This document shows, in pieces, positions 42,724 through 51,854 of a DNA stretch of 64,000 nt. A model generated the notes under the pieces. It searched no databases, was not told the DNA's origin, and saw only the letters and a program-made list of their open reading frames with translations. Positions within the stretch are counted from its first letter, which is position 1; each line of letters begins with the position of its first letter. Origin of the DNA: Cupriavidus pauculus (GTDB taxonomy: Bacteria > Pseudomonadota > Gammaproteobacteria > Burkholderiales > Burkholderiaceae); assembly GCF_008693385.1 (NCBI RefSeq), contig NZ_CP044067.1, positions 496,001-560,000 of the forward strand, written 5' to 3'. A program made the translations under genes and the position numbers.

Positions 42724-44942
42724 ATGGGGTGGCGCGCGACTGGATGGACCCGCCCGGCGAGCGCCGGCGCGGCCCCACTCGCGCCGCCGAGACCGGCGGG
42801 GCCGGCGGGGCCGGCGGGGCCAAACGCGGGCCGATCGCGTCGCCCGGCGCGCTGGCCGAGCACGATGCCACGGTGGACACGGACACCGCGCGCGATGCGG
42901 TCGTGGGTGCGGATGCCGACAGATCAGCCGGCGCGGCGAACCGGAGCGACGCGCCCATCGCCGCGCCGCTGATCTCGCTCCGTAATGTCCGCCGCGCATA
43001 CCCAAGCACCGACGCCGGCCCCGCCACCGACGTGCTGCGCGGCATCTCCCTCGATATCGCCGCCGGCGAGTTCGTCGCCATCGTGGGCGCCTCGGGCTCC
43101 GGCAAGTCCACCCTCATGCATATCCTCGGCTGCCTCGACCGGCCGACCGCCGGGCATTATCGCTTCGCGGGCCACGATATCGCCGACCTCGGCCCCGACG
43201 AACTCGCCTGGCTGCGGCGCGAGGCGTTCGGTTTTGTCTTCCAGGGCTACCACCTCGTCCGTTCCCTCGACGCCCAGCGCAATGTCGAAATGCCGGCCGT
43301 CTACGCCGGCGCGGGCCTCGCCGAACGCGAGCGCCGCGCCTCGGCCTTGCTCGCGCAACTCGGCCTCGCAGACCGCGCCACATTCCGCCCCGGCCAGCTC
43401 TCCGGCGGCCAGCAGCAACGCGTCTCGATCGCGCGCGCCCTCATGAACGGCGGCCACGTCATCCTCGCCGACGAGCCGACCGGCGCGCTCGACAGCCGCA
43501 GCGGCGCCGAAGTCGTCGCGCTACTGCGCGAACTCGCCGACGCCGGCCATACCGTCATCCTGATCACGCACGACCGCGCCGTGGCCGCGCAGGCCCGCCG
43601 CATCGTCGAAATCCGCGACGGCCAGATCGTCTCCGACAGCGGTGCCCGCGGCCCGCGGGACAAGCCCGACCCCACCCCGCGCACGACAATGCCCGCCTCC
43701 CTCGACCCGCGCCGCTTCCGCGCGGCCATGGCGGCCGGCATCGCCCATACCGCGCGGCCCTGGACCGATATGCGCGAAGCCTTCGCGGCCGCATGGACCG
43801 TGATGTGGACCAACCGCTTCCGCACCGCCCTCACGCTGCTCGGCATCATCATCGGCGTGGCATCGGTCATCGTGATGCTGGCCATCGGCGCGGGCACGCA
43901 GGAAAAAGTCATCGCCAAGATCGCAAGCTTCGGCACCAACCGCCTGTATGTCGTACCCGGCGGCGATGCCTCGCGCGGTCCCGGCGGCGTGCTGACCGAA
44001 GCCGATGTCCGCACCATCCGGCAACTGCCCCATGTGGCGAGCGCCACGCCGATCCTGCGCAACAAGGTCACGCTCAGGGCAGGCAATGTCGACTCGTTCG
44101 TCAACGCCATGGCCGTCACCACCGACGCACGGCGCGCGCTCAACTGGAACGTCTCGCGCGGGTTGTTCTTCACCGATCAGGACGAGCGCAACCTGGCCAC
44201 GGTGATCCTGCTCGGCAAGAAGACGCGCGAGCGGATGTTCGGCGATGCCAGTCCGCTCGGCGCCTATGTGCTCGTCAATAACGTGCCGTTCCAGGTGATC
44301 GGCGAACTCGAGGAGAAAGGCGCCACGTCGGGCGATGCCGACGATGACGACGTGGTGCTGATTCCGTATGCCACGGGGGCGCGCCGCGTACTGGGCACGA
44401 TGAACCTGAACTGGATCACGGTGCTCGTGGACGATATCGACAACGCCGAGGGCGTGACCAAACAGATCGGCGATGCGCTCGAAGCCACGCATCGCGTGCG
44501 GGACTTCCGCGTCTACAACCGCGCCGCCTCGCTGCGGGCGCAGACCGAGACGCAGCAGACGATGACGATCATGCTGGGGCTCGTGGCCGCGATCTCGCTG
44601 GTGGTCGGTGGCATCGGCGTAATGAACATCATGCTCGTGACGGTCAAGGAGCGGACGCGCGAAATCGGCATACGCATGGCCGCCGGCGCCCGGCAGCGCG
44701 ATATCCAGCGGCAGTTCCTGACCGAGGCCATCACCGTGACGCTCGTCGGCGGGCTGGCCGGCGTGCTGATTGGCGTGGTGATCGGGCTCACGCTGCTGCA
44801 TTGGGAAGTGCCCGTGATCTTCTCCGCGCGCGCGATGCTCGGCGCGTTCGCATGCGCGCTGTTTACGGGGCTCGTATTCGGCTTTATGCCCGCGCGGCAG
44901 GCGGCACGGCTGGATCCGGTCACGGCGCTGGCGAGCGATTGA
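42717..44942 (+). CDS. macB: MacB ABC exporter with N-terminal extension
   Basis: The 741-residue protein is about 90 longer than usual MacB. The ABC domain begins near residue 85 (LISLRNVRRAYPS), with Walker A GASGSGKST near 125 and LSGGQQQRVSIARAL. The four-TM FtsX-like part starts at MWTNRFRTALTLLGIIIGVA and ends with the FGFMPARQAARLDPV loop. Residues 1-84 are Ala/Gly/Asp-rich, disordered, and include an in-frame 9-bp repeat. A later GTG near 42903 is an alternative start, but the ATG overlap with macA favours the long form. The complex exports macrolides, peptides or siderophores. Confidence 0.9.
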   Translation: MVDGVARDWMDPPGERRRGPTRAAETGGAGGAGGAKRGPIASPGALAEHDATVDTDTARDAVVGADADRSAGAANRSDAPIAAPLISLRNVRRAYPSTDAGPATDVLRGISLDIAAGEFVAIVGASGSGKSTLMHILGCLDRPTAGHYRFAGHDIADLGPDELAWLRREAFGFVFQGYHLVRSLDAQRNVEMPAVYAGAGLAERERRASALLAQLGLADRATFRPGQLSGGQQQRVSIARALMNGGHVILADEPTGALDSRSGAEVVALLRELADAGHTVILITHDRAVAAQARRIVEIRDGQIVSDSGARGPRDKPDPTPRTTMPASLDPRRFRAAMAAGIAHTARPWTDMREAFAAAWTVMWTNRFRTALTLLGIIIGVASVIVMLAIGAGTQEKVIAKIASFGTNRLYVVPGGDASRGPGGVLTEADVRTIRQLPHVASATPILRNKVTLRAGNVDSFVNAMAVTTDARRALNWNVSRGLFFTDQDERNLATVILLGKKTRERMFGDASPLGAYVLVNNVPFQVIGELEEKGATSGDADDDDVVLIPYATGARRVLGTMNLNWITVLVDDIDNAEGVTKQIGDALEATHRVRDFRVYNRAASLRAQTETQQTMTIMLGLVAAISLVVGGIGVMNIMLVTVKERTREIGIRMAAGARQRDIQRQFLTEAITVTLVGGLAGVLIGVVIGLTLLHWEVPVIFSARAMLGAFACALFTGLVFGFMPARQAARLDPVTALASD
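42793..42819 (+). repeat. 9-bp tandem repeat in macB N-terminal extension
   Basis: Three exact units of CCGGCGGGG are in frame and encode a Gly-Ala-Gly-type repeat in the disordered leader of MacB. Confidence 0.85.
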
Positions 44943-44944
44943 CG

Positions 44945-46351
44945 ATGACACCCTCCCGCACGACCGCCCTCGCCGCGCCGATGACCACCCCGGTCGTCAC
45001 CCTGCTCTTTGCACTGCTCGCTGGCTGCGCCGCCGCTCCGGCCGGCGATGTGCCAGCCGTGCAAGTGCCCGCGGCATGGCGCAACGACACGGGCGTCGAG
45101 CCGGCCGCGCCGCTCGAAGCCGCATGGTGGCAACGCTTCCGCAGCACGGAGCTCACCACCCTCATCGCGCAGGCGCAGGCCAGCAGCTTCGACGTGGCCG
45201 CCGCCGCCGCGCGCGTGCGGCAAGCCCAGGCCCAGGCCCGCATCGCCGGCGCCGCGCTGTTGCCCGACGTCAGCCTCTCCGCCAACGCGCAACGGTTCAA
45301 GGAGCCACAGGAAACCGTCTCGGGCTTCTATACCGCCCAGCTGTTCGCGAGCTATGAAATCGACATCTGGGGCGGCAACGCGGCGCTGCGCGACTCGGCG
45401 CGCGCCGCCTGGCTCGCCACAACCTATGCGCGCGACGCCGTCACGCTGACCGTCGTGGCCACGGTGGCCAACACCTATCTGCAAACCGTGGCCCTGCGCG
45501 AACGCGTGACCATCGCCGAGCGCAACCTCGAGAATTCGCAGCGCATCCTCGCGCTCGTGGAATCGCGCGCGCGCGCCGGTGCCGCCACGCCGCTCGAACT
45601 CGCCCAGCAGCGCGGGCTCGTCGCCACGCAACGGCAGGAGCTGGCCCTCCGCACGCAGCAGGCGCGCGCCAGCCTGGCCGCGCTGGCCGTCGTACTGGGC
45701 AGGCCCGTCGAAGGCTTCGACATCGCCGCCACGACGCTCGACGATATCGCCGCGCCCACGGCGGCCACGGGCGTCCCGAGCGAACTGCTGGTCCGCCGCC
45801 CGGACCTCGCGCAGGCCGAACGCGCACTGGCCGCGGCCGACGCCGATATCACCGTCGCCCGCGCCGCGATGCTCCCCACGCTGACCCTGACCGCCGGCGC
45901 CGGCGTGGGAGCGGAACATGTGCGCAACCTGTTCGACACCTCGCTCTACAACCTCGCCGCAGGACTCGTCGTGCCGATCTTCAACGCCGGCCGCCTGTCC
46001 GCGGGACGCGATCTGGCCGTCGCGCGCAGGGAGGAACTGCTCGCCGCCTACCGTGGCGCGATCGTCAACGCCTTTGGCGACGTGGAAACCGCGCTGACCG
46101 CGGTCGATGGCGTGGCAAACCAGCGCGTCGCGCAGGCCGAGGCGCTACGGCAGGCACGCGAGGCCGCCCGGCTATCCGAGTCGCGCTACCGCGCGGGCGC
46201 GGAAACGCTGCTGACCGTGCTCGATGCCCAGCGCACGCTGTACGCCGCGCAGGACCAGTCGGTCCAGCTGGGCCTCTCGCAACTGCAGGCCAGCGTCGGC
46301 CTGTACCGCGCCCTGGGCGGCGGCTGGACGGCAACGCCGCGACAAACTTGA
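44945..46351 (+). CDS. NodT-family outer-membrane efflux protein (MacAB partner)
   Basis: The 468-residue protein starts 2 nt after the macB stop. It has a lipoprotein signal with lipobox LAGC near residue 28. Two OEP repeats carry AAAARVRQAQAQARIAGAAL and VRRPDLAQAERALAAADADI. With MacA and MacB it completes a three-gene tripartite exporter operon. It is distinct in sequence from the NodT at 33896-35359. Confidence 0.94.
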   Translation: MTPSRTTALAAPMTTPVVTLLFALLAGCAAAPAGDVPAVQVPAAWRNDTGVEPAAPLEAAWWQRFRSTELTTLIAQAQASSFDVAAAAARVRQAQAQARIAGAALLPDVSLSANAQRFKEPQETVSGFYTAQLFASYEIDIWGGNAALRDSARAAWLATTYARDAVTLTVVATVANTYLQTVALRERVTIAERNLENSQRILALVESRARAGAATPLELAQQRGLVATQRQELALRTQQARASLAALAVVLGRPVEGFDIAATTLDDIAAPTAATGVPSELLVRRPDLAQAERALAAADADITVARAAMLPTLTLTAGAGVGAEHVRNLFDTSLYNLAAGLVVPIFNAGRLSAGRDLAVARREELLAAYRGAIVNAFGDVETALTAVDGVANQRVAQAEALRQAREAARLSESRYRAGAETLLTVLDAQRTLYAAQDQSVQLGLSQLQASVGLYRALGGGWTATPRQT

Positions 46352-46439
46352 GCGCGAAATTTCAGGGAAAACCCGCAGGACTGGCACGCCACTTGCTCCA
46401 TTTGTCATGCTTTACAAACATTTTGGAGTTCGTCTTACC

Positions 46440-47456
46440 ATGGCATCGCAGTTCCCGATCGCGCGCACCTTGATGGCGCATACCCGCACCACTCTGAACC
46501 TCGTTCTCGCCGCGGCCGGCCTTGCCGGTGCACTTGCCGCTCCCGCCGCCCTCGCCGAATACCCGGAACGCCCGATCCAGCTCGTGCTGTCGTTCCCGCC
46601 CGCCGGTGCCACCGACGTGCTCGCCCGTGCCGTCGGCCAGCGCCTGTCGCAGGTCCTGCATCAGCCCGTCGTCGTCGAGAACCGCCCCGGTGCCGGCGGT
46701 GCGATCGGCCTCGGGTACGCGGCCAAGGCCGCTCCCGATGGCTACACGCTCTATATGGCCGCCGTGAGCAACGCCGCCATCGCCGCCGCGACGTATAGCA
46801 ACCAGCCCGCGAACCTGGCCAAGGACTTCGTCCCCATCGCCGGTATCGGCACCGTGCCGCATATCCTCGTGGTGCCGGCCTCGCTGCCCGTCAAGACCGT
46901 GCCGGAACTGGTCAAGTACCTGAAGGCCGCTCCCGGCCAGTACAACTTCGCCTCGCAGGGCTCCGGCACGCTGTCGCACCTCGAGTCCGAACTGTTCCGC
47001 CTGCGCGCGGGCGTGGACGTGATTCACGTCCCGTACAAGGGCAGCTCGTTCGCGATGCCCGACCTGATGGCCGGCCGCGCCGCGATGATGTTCGACAGCA
47101 TTCCGTCCGCGCTCCCGCACGTGAAGTCCGGCAAGCTGCGCCTGCTCGCCGTGGCCTCCGACAAGCGCGTGAAGTCGCTGCCCGAAGCCCCGACCATGAT
47201 CGAAGCCGGCATCCAGGACTTCCGCGCCGACAACCTGTTCGGTCTGGTCGCGCCGAAGGGCACGCCGCCCGCCGTCATCGAGAAGCTCGCCGCCGCCACC
47301 AAGACCGTGCTGGCCATGCCCGACCTCGTCGACACCATGGACGCACAGGGCGTGCAAATCGCCTATACGCCGAGCGACAAGTTCGGCCGCATGATCAGCG
47401 AGGAAATGCGCGACTGGAGCAAGGTTGCACAGGCCGCGAAGGTCAAGGTCGACTGA
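46440..47456 (+). CDS. Bug-type tripartite tricarboxylate transporter substrate-binding protein
   Basis: The 338-residue protein has a signal peptide cleaved near AALAEYPERP. It carries the Bug core: YPERPIQLVLSFPPAGATDV, VVVENRPGAGGAIG, FVPIAG, VHVPYKGSS-type IHVPYKGSS and a C-terminal GLVAPKGTPPAVIEKL. Bug proteins bind carboxylates in the periplasm and are massively duplicated in Cupriavidus, Bordetella and relatives. The TctA/TctB membrane partners are absent here, typical for orphan Bugs. The gamma-glutamyltransferase downstream may use the imported ligand, which is only a guess. GGAG precedes ATG 46440. Confidence 0.93.
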   Translation: MASQFPIARTLMAHTRTTLNLVLAAAGLAGALAAPAALAEYPERPIQLVLSFPPAGATDVLARAVGQRLSQVLHQPVVVENRPGAGGAIGLGYAAKAAPDGYTLYMAAVSNAAIAAATYSNQPANLAKDFVPIAGIGTVPHILVVPASLPVKTVPELVKYLKAAPGQYNFASQGSGTLSHLESELFRLRAGVDVIHVPYKGSSFAMPDLMAGRAAMMFDSIPSALPHVKSGKLRLLAVASDKRVKSLPEAPTMIEAGIQDFRADNLFGLVAPKGTPPAVIEKLAAATKTVLAMPDLVDTMDAQGVQIAYTPSDKFGRMISEEMRDWSKVAQAAKVKVD

Positions 47457-47490
47457 TACCGCCTGCAACGATCGCGTATGATCGTCCTTC

Positions 47491-47514
47491 GGCCTCTCCC
47501 CTTCGGGAGAGGCC
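47491..47514. terminator. Hairpin between Bug and ggt genes
   Basis: GGCCTCTCCC and GGGAGAGGCC form a perfect 10-bp stem around CTTC, 34 nt after the Bug stop. There is no U tract, so it may attenuate rather than fully terminate. Confidence 0.55.
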
Positions 47515-47571
47515 ACTGCATCGCCCCCGCCACGGGGCCGTCGCCCGTTCGTCTTCTCACCGCCACCGTTC

Positions 47572-49173
47572 ATGACCACCTTCTGGGACTTCCCCTATCC
47601 GTCGCGCCGCGTTCCGGTGCTCGGCGACAACGTCGTTTCCACCTCGCAACCGCTGGCCGCAGCAGCCGGCCTGCGCATGCTGGCCAAGGGCGGCAACGCC
47701 GTGGACGCGGCGCTGGCCACCGCCATCGCGCTGACCGTCGTCGAACCCTGCATGAACGGCATCGGCGGCGACGCGTTCGCGCTGATCTGGGATGGCAAGC
47801 AGATGCACGGCCTCAACGCGTCGGGCCGCGCGCCGCGCGCGTGGACGCCCGAGTCGTTCTCGCGCTATAGCGCCATGCCACCCATCGGCTGGGATGCCGT
47901 GACCGTGCCCGGCGCCGTGTCGGGCTGGCGCACCACGTGGGAGCGCTTCGGCTCGCTGCCGTTCGAAGACCTGTTCGAGCCGGCCATCGAATACGCGCGC
48001 AACGGTTATGTCGTCTCGCACACTGTGCACCGCCAGTGGCAGGCACAGGTGCCCGTGCTGGAAGGCCAGCCCGGTTACCGTGAAGCGTTCGCCCCGCGCG
48101 GCCGCGCGCCGCTGCCCGGCGAGCGCTTCGTGTGCCCCGGCCAGGCGGAAACGCTCGAGCGCATCGCGCGCAGCAAGGGCGACGACTTCTATCACGGCGA
48201 GCTCGCGAAGAAGATTGCCGACCATGCGCGCGCCACGGGCGGCCGCATCGACGAGGCCGATCTCGCCGCGCATCGTGCCGACTGGGTCGAGCCCATCAGC
48301 ATGCGCTATCGCGACGTGACGCTGCACGAGATCGGGCCGAACGGCCAGGGCATCGGCGCGCTGATGGCGCTCGGCATGCTCGAACACTGGGACGTCGCCG
48401 CCGCGGGCCGCGATAGCGCGCGCACGATGCATCTGCAAATCGAGGCGATGAAGCTCGCGTTCGCGGACCTGCACGCGTACGTCGGTGACGTGGATGCGAT
48501 GCGCGAGGCGGGCCGCGTCACGCCCGAAGCGCTGCTCGACCCCGCCTATCTGGCCGAACGCGCCAAGGCGATCGATCCCGACAAGGCGTCGTACCCGGGC
48601 CCGGGCAAGCCGCATACGGGCGGCACCGTGTACCTGACCGCCGCCGACCGCAACGGCATGATGGTCTCGTATATCCAGTCCAACTTCAAAGGCTTCGGTT
48701 CGGGCGTGGTGGTGCCGAACACGGGGATCGCGCTGCATAACCGCGGCTGGGGCTTCAATCTCACGCCGGGCCACGCGAACCAGGTGGCACCGGGCAAGCG
48801 CCCGTTCCATACGATCATCCCGGGCTTCCTGACGCGCAACGGCGCGCCGCTCGCGTCGTTCGGCGTCATGGGCGGGTCGATGCAGGCACAGGGCCACGTG
48901 CAGATGACGAGCCGTATCGCGGACTTCGACCAGAATCCGCAGGCGGCCAACGACGCTCCGCGCTGGCGCGTGCTCGACGACAACGTCGGCGTGTCCGTGG
49001 AAGCCCACACCCCGCGCGAGACGCTGGAAGGGCTGCGCGCGCGCGGGCATTCGGTGGAGACGGCCGCGCCGGACAGCCTCGACTTCGGCGGCGCGCAGAT
49101 GGCGATGAAGATGGAACACGGCTACGCGGCCGCGTCCGACTATCGCAAGGACGGCTACCCGGTCGGCTTTTGA
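47572..49173 (+). CDS. ggt: Gamma-glutamyltransferase (YwrD-like group)
   Basis: The 533-residue protein has GGNAVDAALATAIALTVVEP and NGIGGDAFALIWD in the large subunit. The autoprocessing site is HTGGTVYLTAADRNG, with T352 aligning to the E. coli nucleophile threonine. Later motifs are FGSGVVVPNTGI and the GVMGGSMQAQGH oxyanion loop. No signal peptide is seen, unlike E. coli Ggt, so it may act in the cytoplasm. It hydrolyses or transfers gamma-glutamyl groups from glutathione-like amides. It converges on lpxO. Confidence 0.92.
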   Translation: MTTFWDFPYPSRRVPVLGDNVVSTSQPLAAAAGLRMLAKGGNAVDAALATAIALTVVEPCMNGIGGDAFALIWDGKQMHGLNASGRAPRAWTPESFSRYSAMPPIGWDAVTVPGAVSGWRTTWERFGSLPFEDLFEPAIEYARNGYVVSHTVHRQWQAQVPVLEGQPGYREAFAPRGRAPLPGERFVCPGQAETLERIARSKGDDFYHGELAKKIADHARATGGRIDEADLAAHRADWVEPISMRYRDVTLHEIGPNGQGIGALMALGMLEHWDVAAAGRDSARTMHLQIEAMKLAFADLHAYVGDVDAMREAGRVTPEALLDPAYLAERAKAIDPDKASYPGPGKPHTGGTVYLTAADRNGMMVSYIQSNFKGFGSGVVVPNTGIALHNRGWGFNLTPGHANQVAPGKRPFHTIIPGFLTRNGAPLASFGVMGGSMQAQGHVQMTSRIADFDQNPQAANDAPRWRVLDDNVGVSVEAHTPRETLEGLRARGHSVETAAPDSLDFGGAQMAMKMEHGYAAASDYRKDGYPVGF

Positions 49174-49204
49174 TGGCTGGCTTCATCGTGCTGGCCTGAG
49201 CGTG

Positions 49205-49232
49205 CTGGCCTCACATATGCGTGTGAGGCCAG
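49205..49232. terminator. Convergent hairpin including the lpxO stop
   Basis: CTGGCCTCACA and TGTGAGGCCAG form a perfect 11-bp stem around TATGCG. The lpxO stop codon (49211-49213) lies in the left arm, so the last lpxO codons are in the hairpin. It is probably a shared terminator, but lacks a U tract. Confidence 0.5.
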
Positions 49233-50122
49233 AACACCGCCATCACGATCCCAAGCATCAGCGCCCACTTTAGCGTGTAGTACACGTTGCGGTTCCACGC
49301 CTTCAGGCGCTTGCCGACCATCCGCACCGCATAGATGTACTTGAACGCGCGGTTCAGTCCGCCGGTCGCGTCTCCGCGCTCGTTGGGCGATGCGGCCGCG
49401 CGCATCAGCGTATCGCTGATCGCGCGATTGACACGCTGCGCCCAGCCGAACCGCAACGGCCGCTCGATATCGCAGAACAGGATGATGCGATCGTGCGCGG
49501 TGCCGTTCTTCGCATGGTGCAGAAACGTCTCGTCGAACACCACATCCTGCCCATCGCGCCACGAATAGGTTTCGTTATCGACGGTGATCGAACACAGGTC
49601 GTCGTTCGGCGTGACCAGTCCCAGGTGATAGCGTAGCGAGCCCGCATAGGGATCCCGGTGCGGAAACAGCTTCGCGCCTGGCGGCAGCCGCGCGAACATC
49701 GCGGCCCTGACCGACGGCAGCGCGTTGAGAATCGCCAGCGTGCGCGGGCACGCGGCGATCGCCGACGGATGCGGCGTGTCGTACCACTTCAGGTAGAAGC
49801 GCTTCCACCCCTGCCGGAAAAACGAGTTGAAGCCGATATCGGTATAACCGGTGGCGGCCTGCAATCGTTCGTCTTCCGCTAGCGCGAGCGCCTCCGCGCG
49901 AATGGTCTGCCATTCGCGGCGAATGATGTCTAGCTCGGGAAAGTGTTCGCGGGCGATGAACGGGGTGCGCGGGACGCTCGAGAATGCGTACGCAAATCCA
50001 TTCAATGGGGCCAGGAACGTGGAATGATCGAACAGCTGGCGGAAGAAGCCATGGCGCGCCTTGCCACGGAAGTGGGTGTAAAGGGCGCTGACGATAAAAA
50101 TGAGCAGGACAGCCCAACGCAT
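49211..50122 (-). CDS. lpxO: LpxO-like Fe(II)/2-oxoglutarate lipid A hydroxylase
   Basis: The 303-residue protein has N-terminal (3-15) and C-terminal (285-298) membrane segments framing an aspartyl/asparaginyl hydroxylase domain. Iron ligands are H155-x-D157 (FPHRDPYAG) and H202 or H203 (DETFLHHAKN), and R212 is a candidate 2-oxoglutarate ligand. LpxO adds a 2-hydroxyl to a lipid A acyl chain at the inner membrane, altering resistance to cationic peptides. ArnT and a PmrAB-like system nearby suggest a local group for envelope modification. Confidence 0.9.
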   Translation of the reverse strand: MRWAVLLIFIVSALYTHFRGKARHGFFRQLFDHSTFLAPLNGFAYAFSSVPRTPFIAREHFPELDIIRREWQTIRAEALALAEDERLQAATGYTDIGFNSFFRQGWKRFYLKWYDTPHPSAIAACPRTLAILNALPSVRAAMFARLPPGAKLFPHRDPYAGSLRYHLGLVTPNDDLCSITVDNETYSWRDGQDVVFDETFLHHAKNGTAHDRIILFCDIERPLRFGWAQRVNRAISDTLMRAAASPNERGDATGGLNRAFKYIYAVRMVGKRLKAWNRNVYYTLKWALMLGIVMAVFWPHTHM

Positions 50123-50272
50123 GGTGCAACCTCGACGACGGGATCGACATTTCTTATGTGTCAGAAATCTTAATCCCGTGGACGACAGTGCATCCTTGAA
50201 GTGCGCAGTCAGTGTGCGACGTTAACCACAGAAGACGGCATTTGCGAAAGCGTTGATCGATTATTGAAAAGG

Positions 50273-50743
50273 TTACCCGAGCGGCAGCGCGGTGCTGTAG
50301 AGCACTTGCTTGAGCGCGAAGCTCGACCGGATATTCGATACGCCTGGAATCTTCGTGATGTGGTCGATGATGAGCCGCTCCAGCGCTTCGACATCGGGCA
50401 CGATCACCCGCAGCAGGTAGTCCGCGTCCCCGGACATCAGATAGCACTCCATGACCTGCGGCAGCGCGGCGATGCGCCGCTCGAATGCATCGAGCGTCTC
50501 CCGGCGCTGCTTGTCGAGCGAGATCTGGATAAAGACCACCACCTTGAGGCCGAGCCGCCGCGCATCGAGCAGCGTCACGCGGCGCGAGATCACGCCCTGC
50601 TTCTCCAGGTTCTTCACGCGCGCCAGGCATGGGGAGGGCGACAGATTCACGCGGCTCGCGAGTTCGACATTGGTCAGGCTACCGTCGCGCTGCAGTTCGC
50701 CCAGAATCCGGATGTCGGTGGCGTCGAGATCGATGTCCAGCAT
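50273..50743 (-). CDS. Lrp/AsnC-family regulator
   Basis: The 156-residue protein has an N-terminal HTH ([39 protein letters not shown]) and a RAM effector domain with [17 protein letters not shown]. It is divergent from the EamA permease across 146 bp, the usual set-up for an amino acid-responsive regulator of an exporter. The specific amino acid is unknown. Confidence 0.94.
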   Translation of the reverse strand: MLDIDLDATDIRILGELQRDGSLTNVELASRVNLSPSPCLARVKNLEKQGVISRRVTLLDARRLGLKVVVFIQISLDKQRRETLDAFERRIAALPQVMECYLMSGDADYLLRVIVPDVEALERLIIDHITKIPGVSNIRSSFALKQVLYSTALPLG

Positions 50744-50889
50744 GTTGCGCTTCCGAAATGAGGTTGTCCGGCATTCTATGCTGGAATCGGATCACGATGC
50801 GGCCCATTGCGGTCAATGCTGCGGTGCAAGGCACCCTAGACTCTCGCTAAGGGATTTCCCTAGCCAATACATCGTTCCGGAGCCGCATC

Positions 50890-51813
50890 ATGTCCGCCCA
50901 CCCCACCGCCGCCTCCGCCGGCGCCGGTATCCGCAAGTTCCTGCCGCTGATCGGCGCCGTCGTTGTCTGGGGCGGCAACTGGCCCGTGATGAAGTTCGGC
51001 TTGTCGCATATCAGCCCGCTGTGGTTCGCCACCGCGCGCTTCGGTTCGGCGGCGCTGCTGAGCGTCGTGGTGCTGGCCCTGCTCGGCCGCCTGCGCTTTC
51101 CCACGCGCCAGGAATGGCCGCTCGTGCTCGGCGTGGGCCTGCTGCAGATGGCCGCCTTTACGGCGCTGGCGCTGTGGGCGTTGCAATACGTCGCGCCCGG
51201 CCGCGCGTCGGTGGTGGCCTATGCCACAGCCATCTGGGTCATTCCGCTGGCATCGCTCGTGCTCGGCGAGCGCCCGTCGCGCGTGCAGTGGATCGCCACG
51301 GCCATGAGCTACGCGGGCATCGCGGTCATCGTGTTGCCCGCCGTGACGCACTGGGAATTGCACACCGTGGTCGGCCTCGCGATGCTGCTCGGCGCGTCGC
51401 TCGCGTGGGCCGTCAATATCATCCAGCTGCGCGCGAACCGCGGGGTCCGGCTCGGCGCCGACATGATTCCCTGGCAGACGGCCATTGCCACCGTACCGCT
51501 GCTGTTGCTGGCCCTGCTGCGCGACGGCGTGCCCGACATGGGCGCCTTTGTCGATATCTGGCCCGCCATCGCCTATACCGGTCCGCTTGCGACGGCGCTG
51601 ACCTTTATCCTCGTGCTCAATATCACGCAGACGCTGCCGCCGGCGGCGACATCGATCGCGATGCTCGGCGTGCCCGTGGTCGGCCTCGTGATCTCCGCGG
51701 CGGTCTGGCACGAGCGCATCTCGGGCGACCTGTCGATCGGGCTCGCACTGATCGCGCTTGGCGTGGTCACCACGGCGCTGGCGCCGCGGTTCGCACGCGC
51801 GGCGCGTGCGTAG
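50890..51813 (+). CDS. EamA/RhaT-family (DMT) transporter
   Basis: The 307-residue protein has ten membrane helices in two EamA repeats: PLIGAVVVWGGNWPVMKFGL opens repeat 1 and MLLGASLAWAVNIIQLR opens repeat 2. The ends are typical (LALIALGVVTTALAPRFA). Such proteins export amino acids or metabolites. Divergent Lrp supports amino acid export. No other partner gene is near. Confidence 0.92.
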   Translation: MSAHPTAASAGAGIRKFLPLIGAVVVWGGNWPVMKFGLSHISPLWFATARFGSAALLSVVVLALLGRLRFPTRQEWPLVLGVGLLQMAAFTALALWALQYVAPGRASVVAYATAIWVIPLASLVLGERPSRVQWIATAMSYAGIAVIVLPAVTHWELHTVVGLAMLLGASLAWAVNIIQLRANRGVRLGADMIPWQTAIATVPLLLLALLRDGVPDMGAFVDIWPAIAYTGPLATALTFILVLNITQTLPPAATSIAMLGVPVVGLVISAAVWHERISGDLSIGLALIALGVVTTALAPRFARAARA

Positions 51814-51854
51814 TCCCCGCGCCCGCGATCATCGCGGCAAATCAGGGCCGCAAA

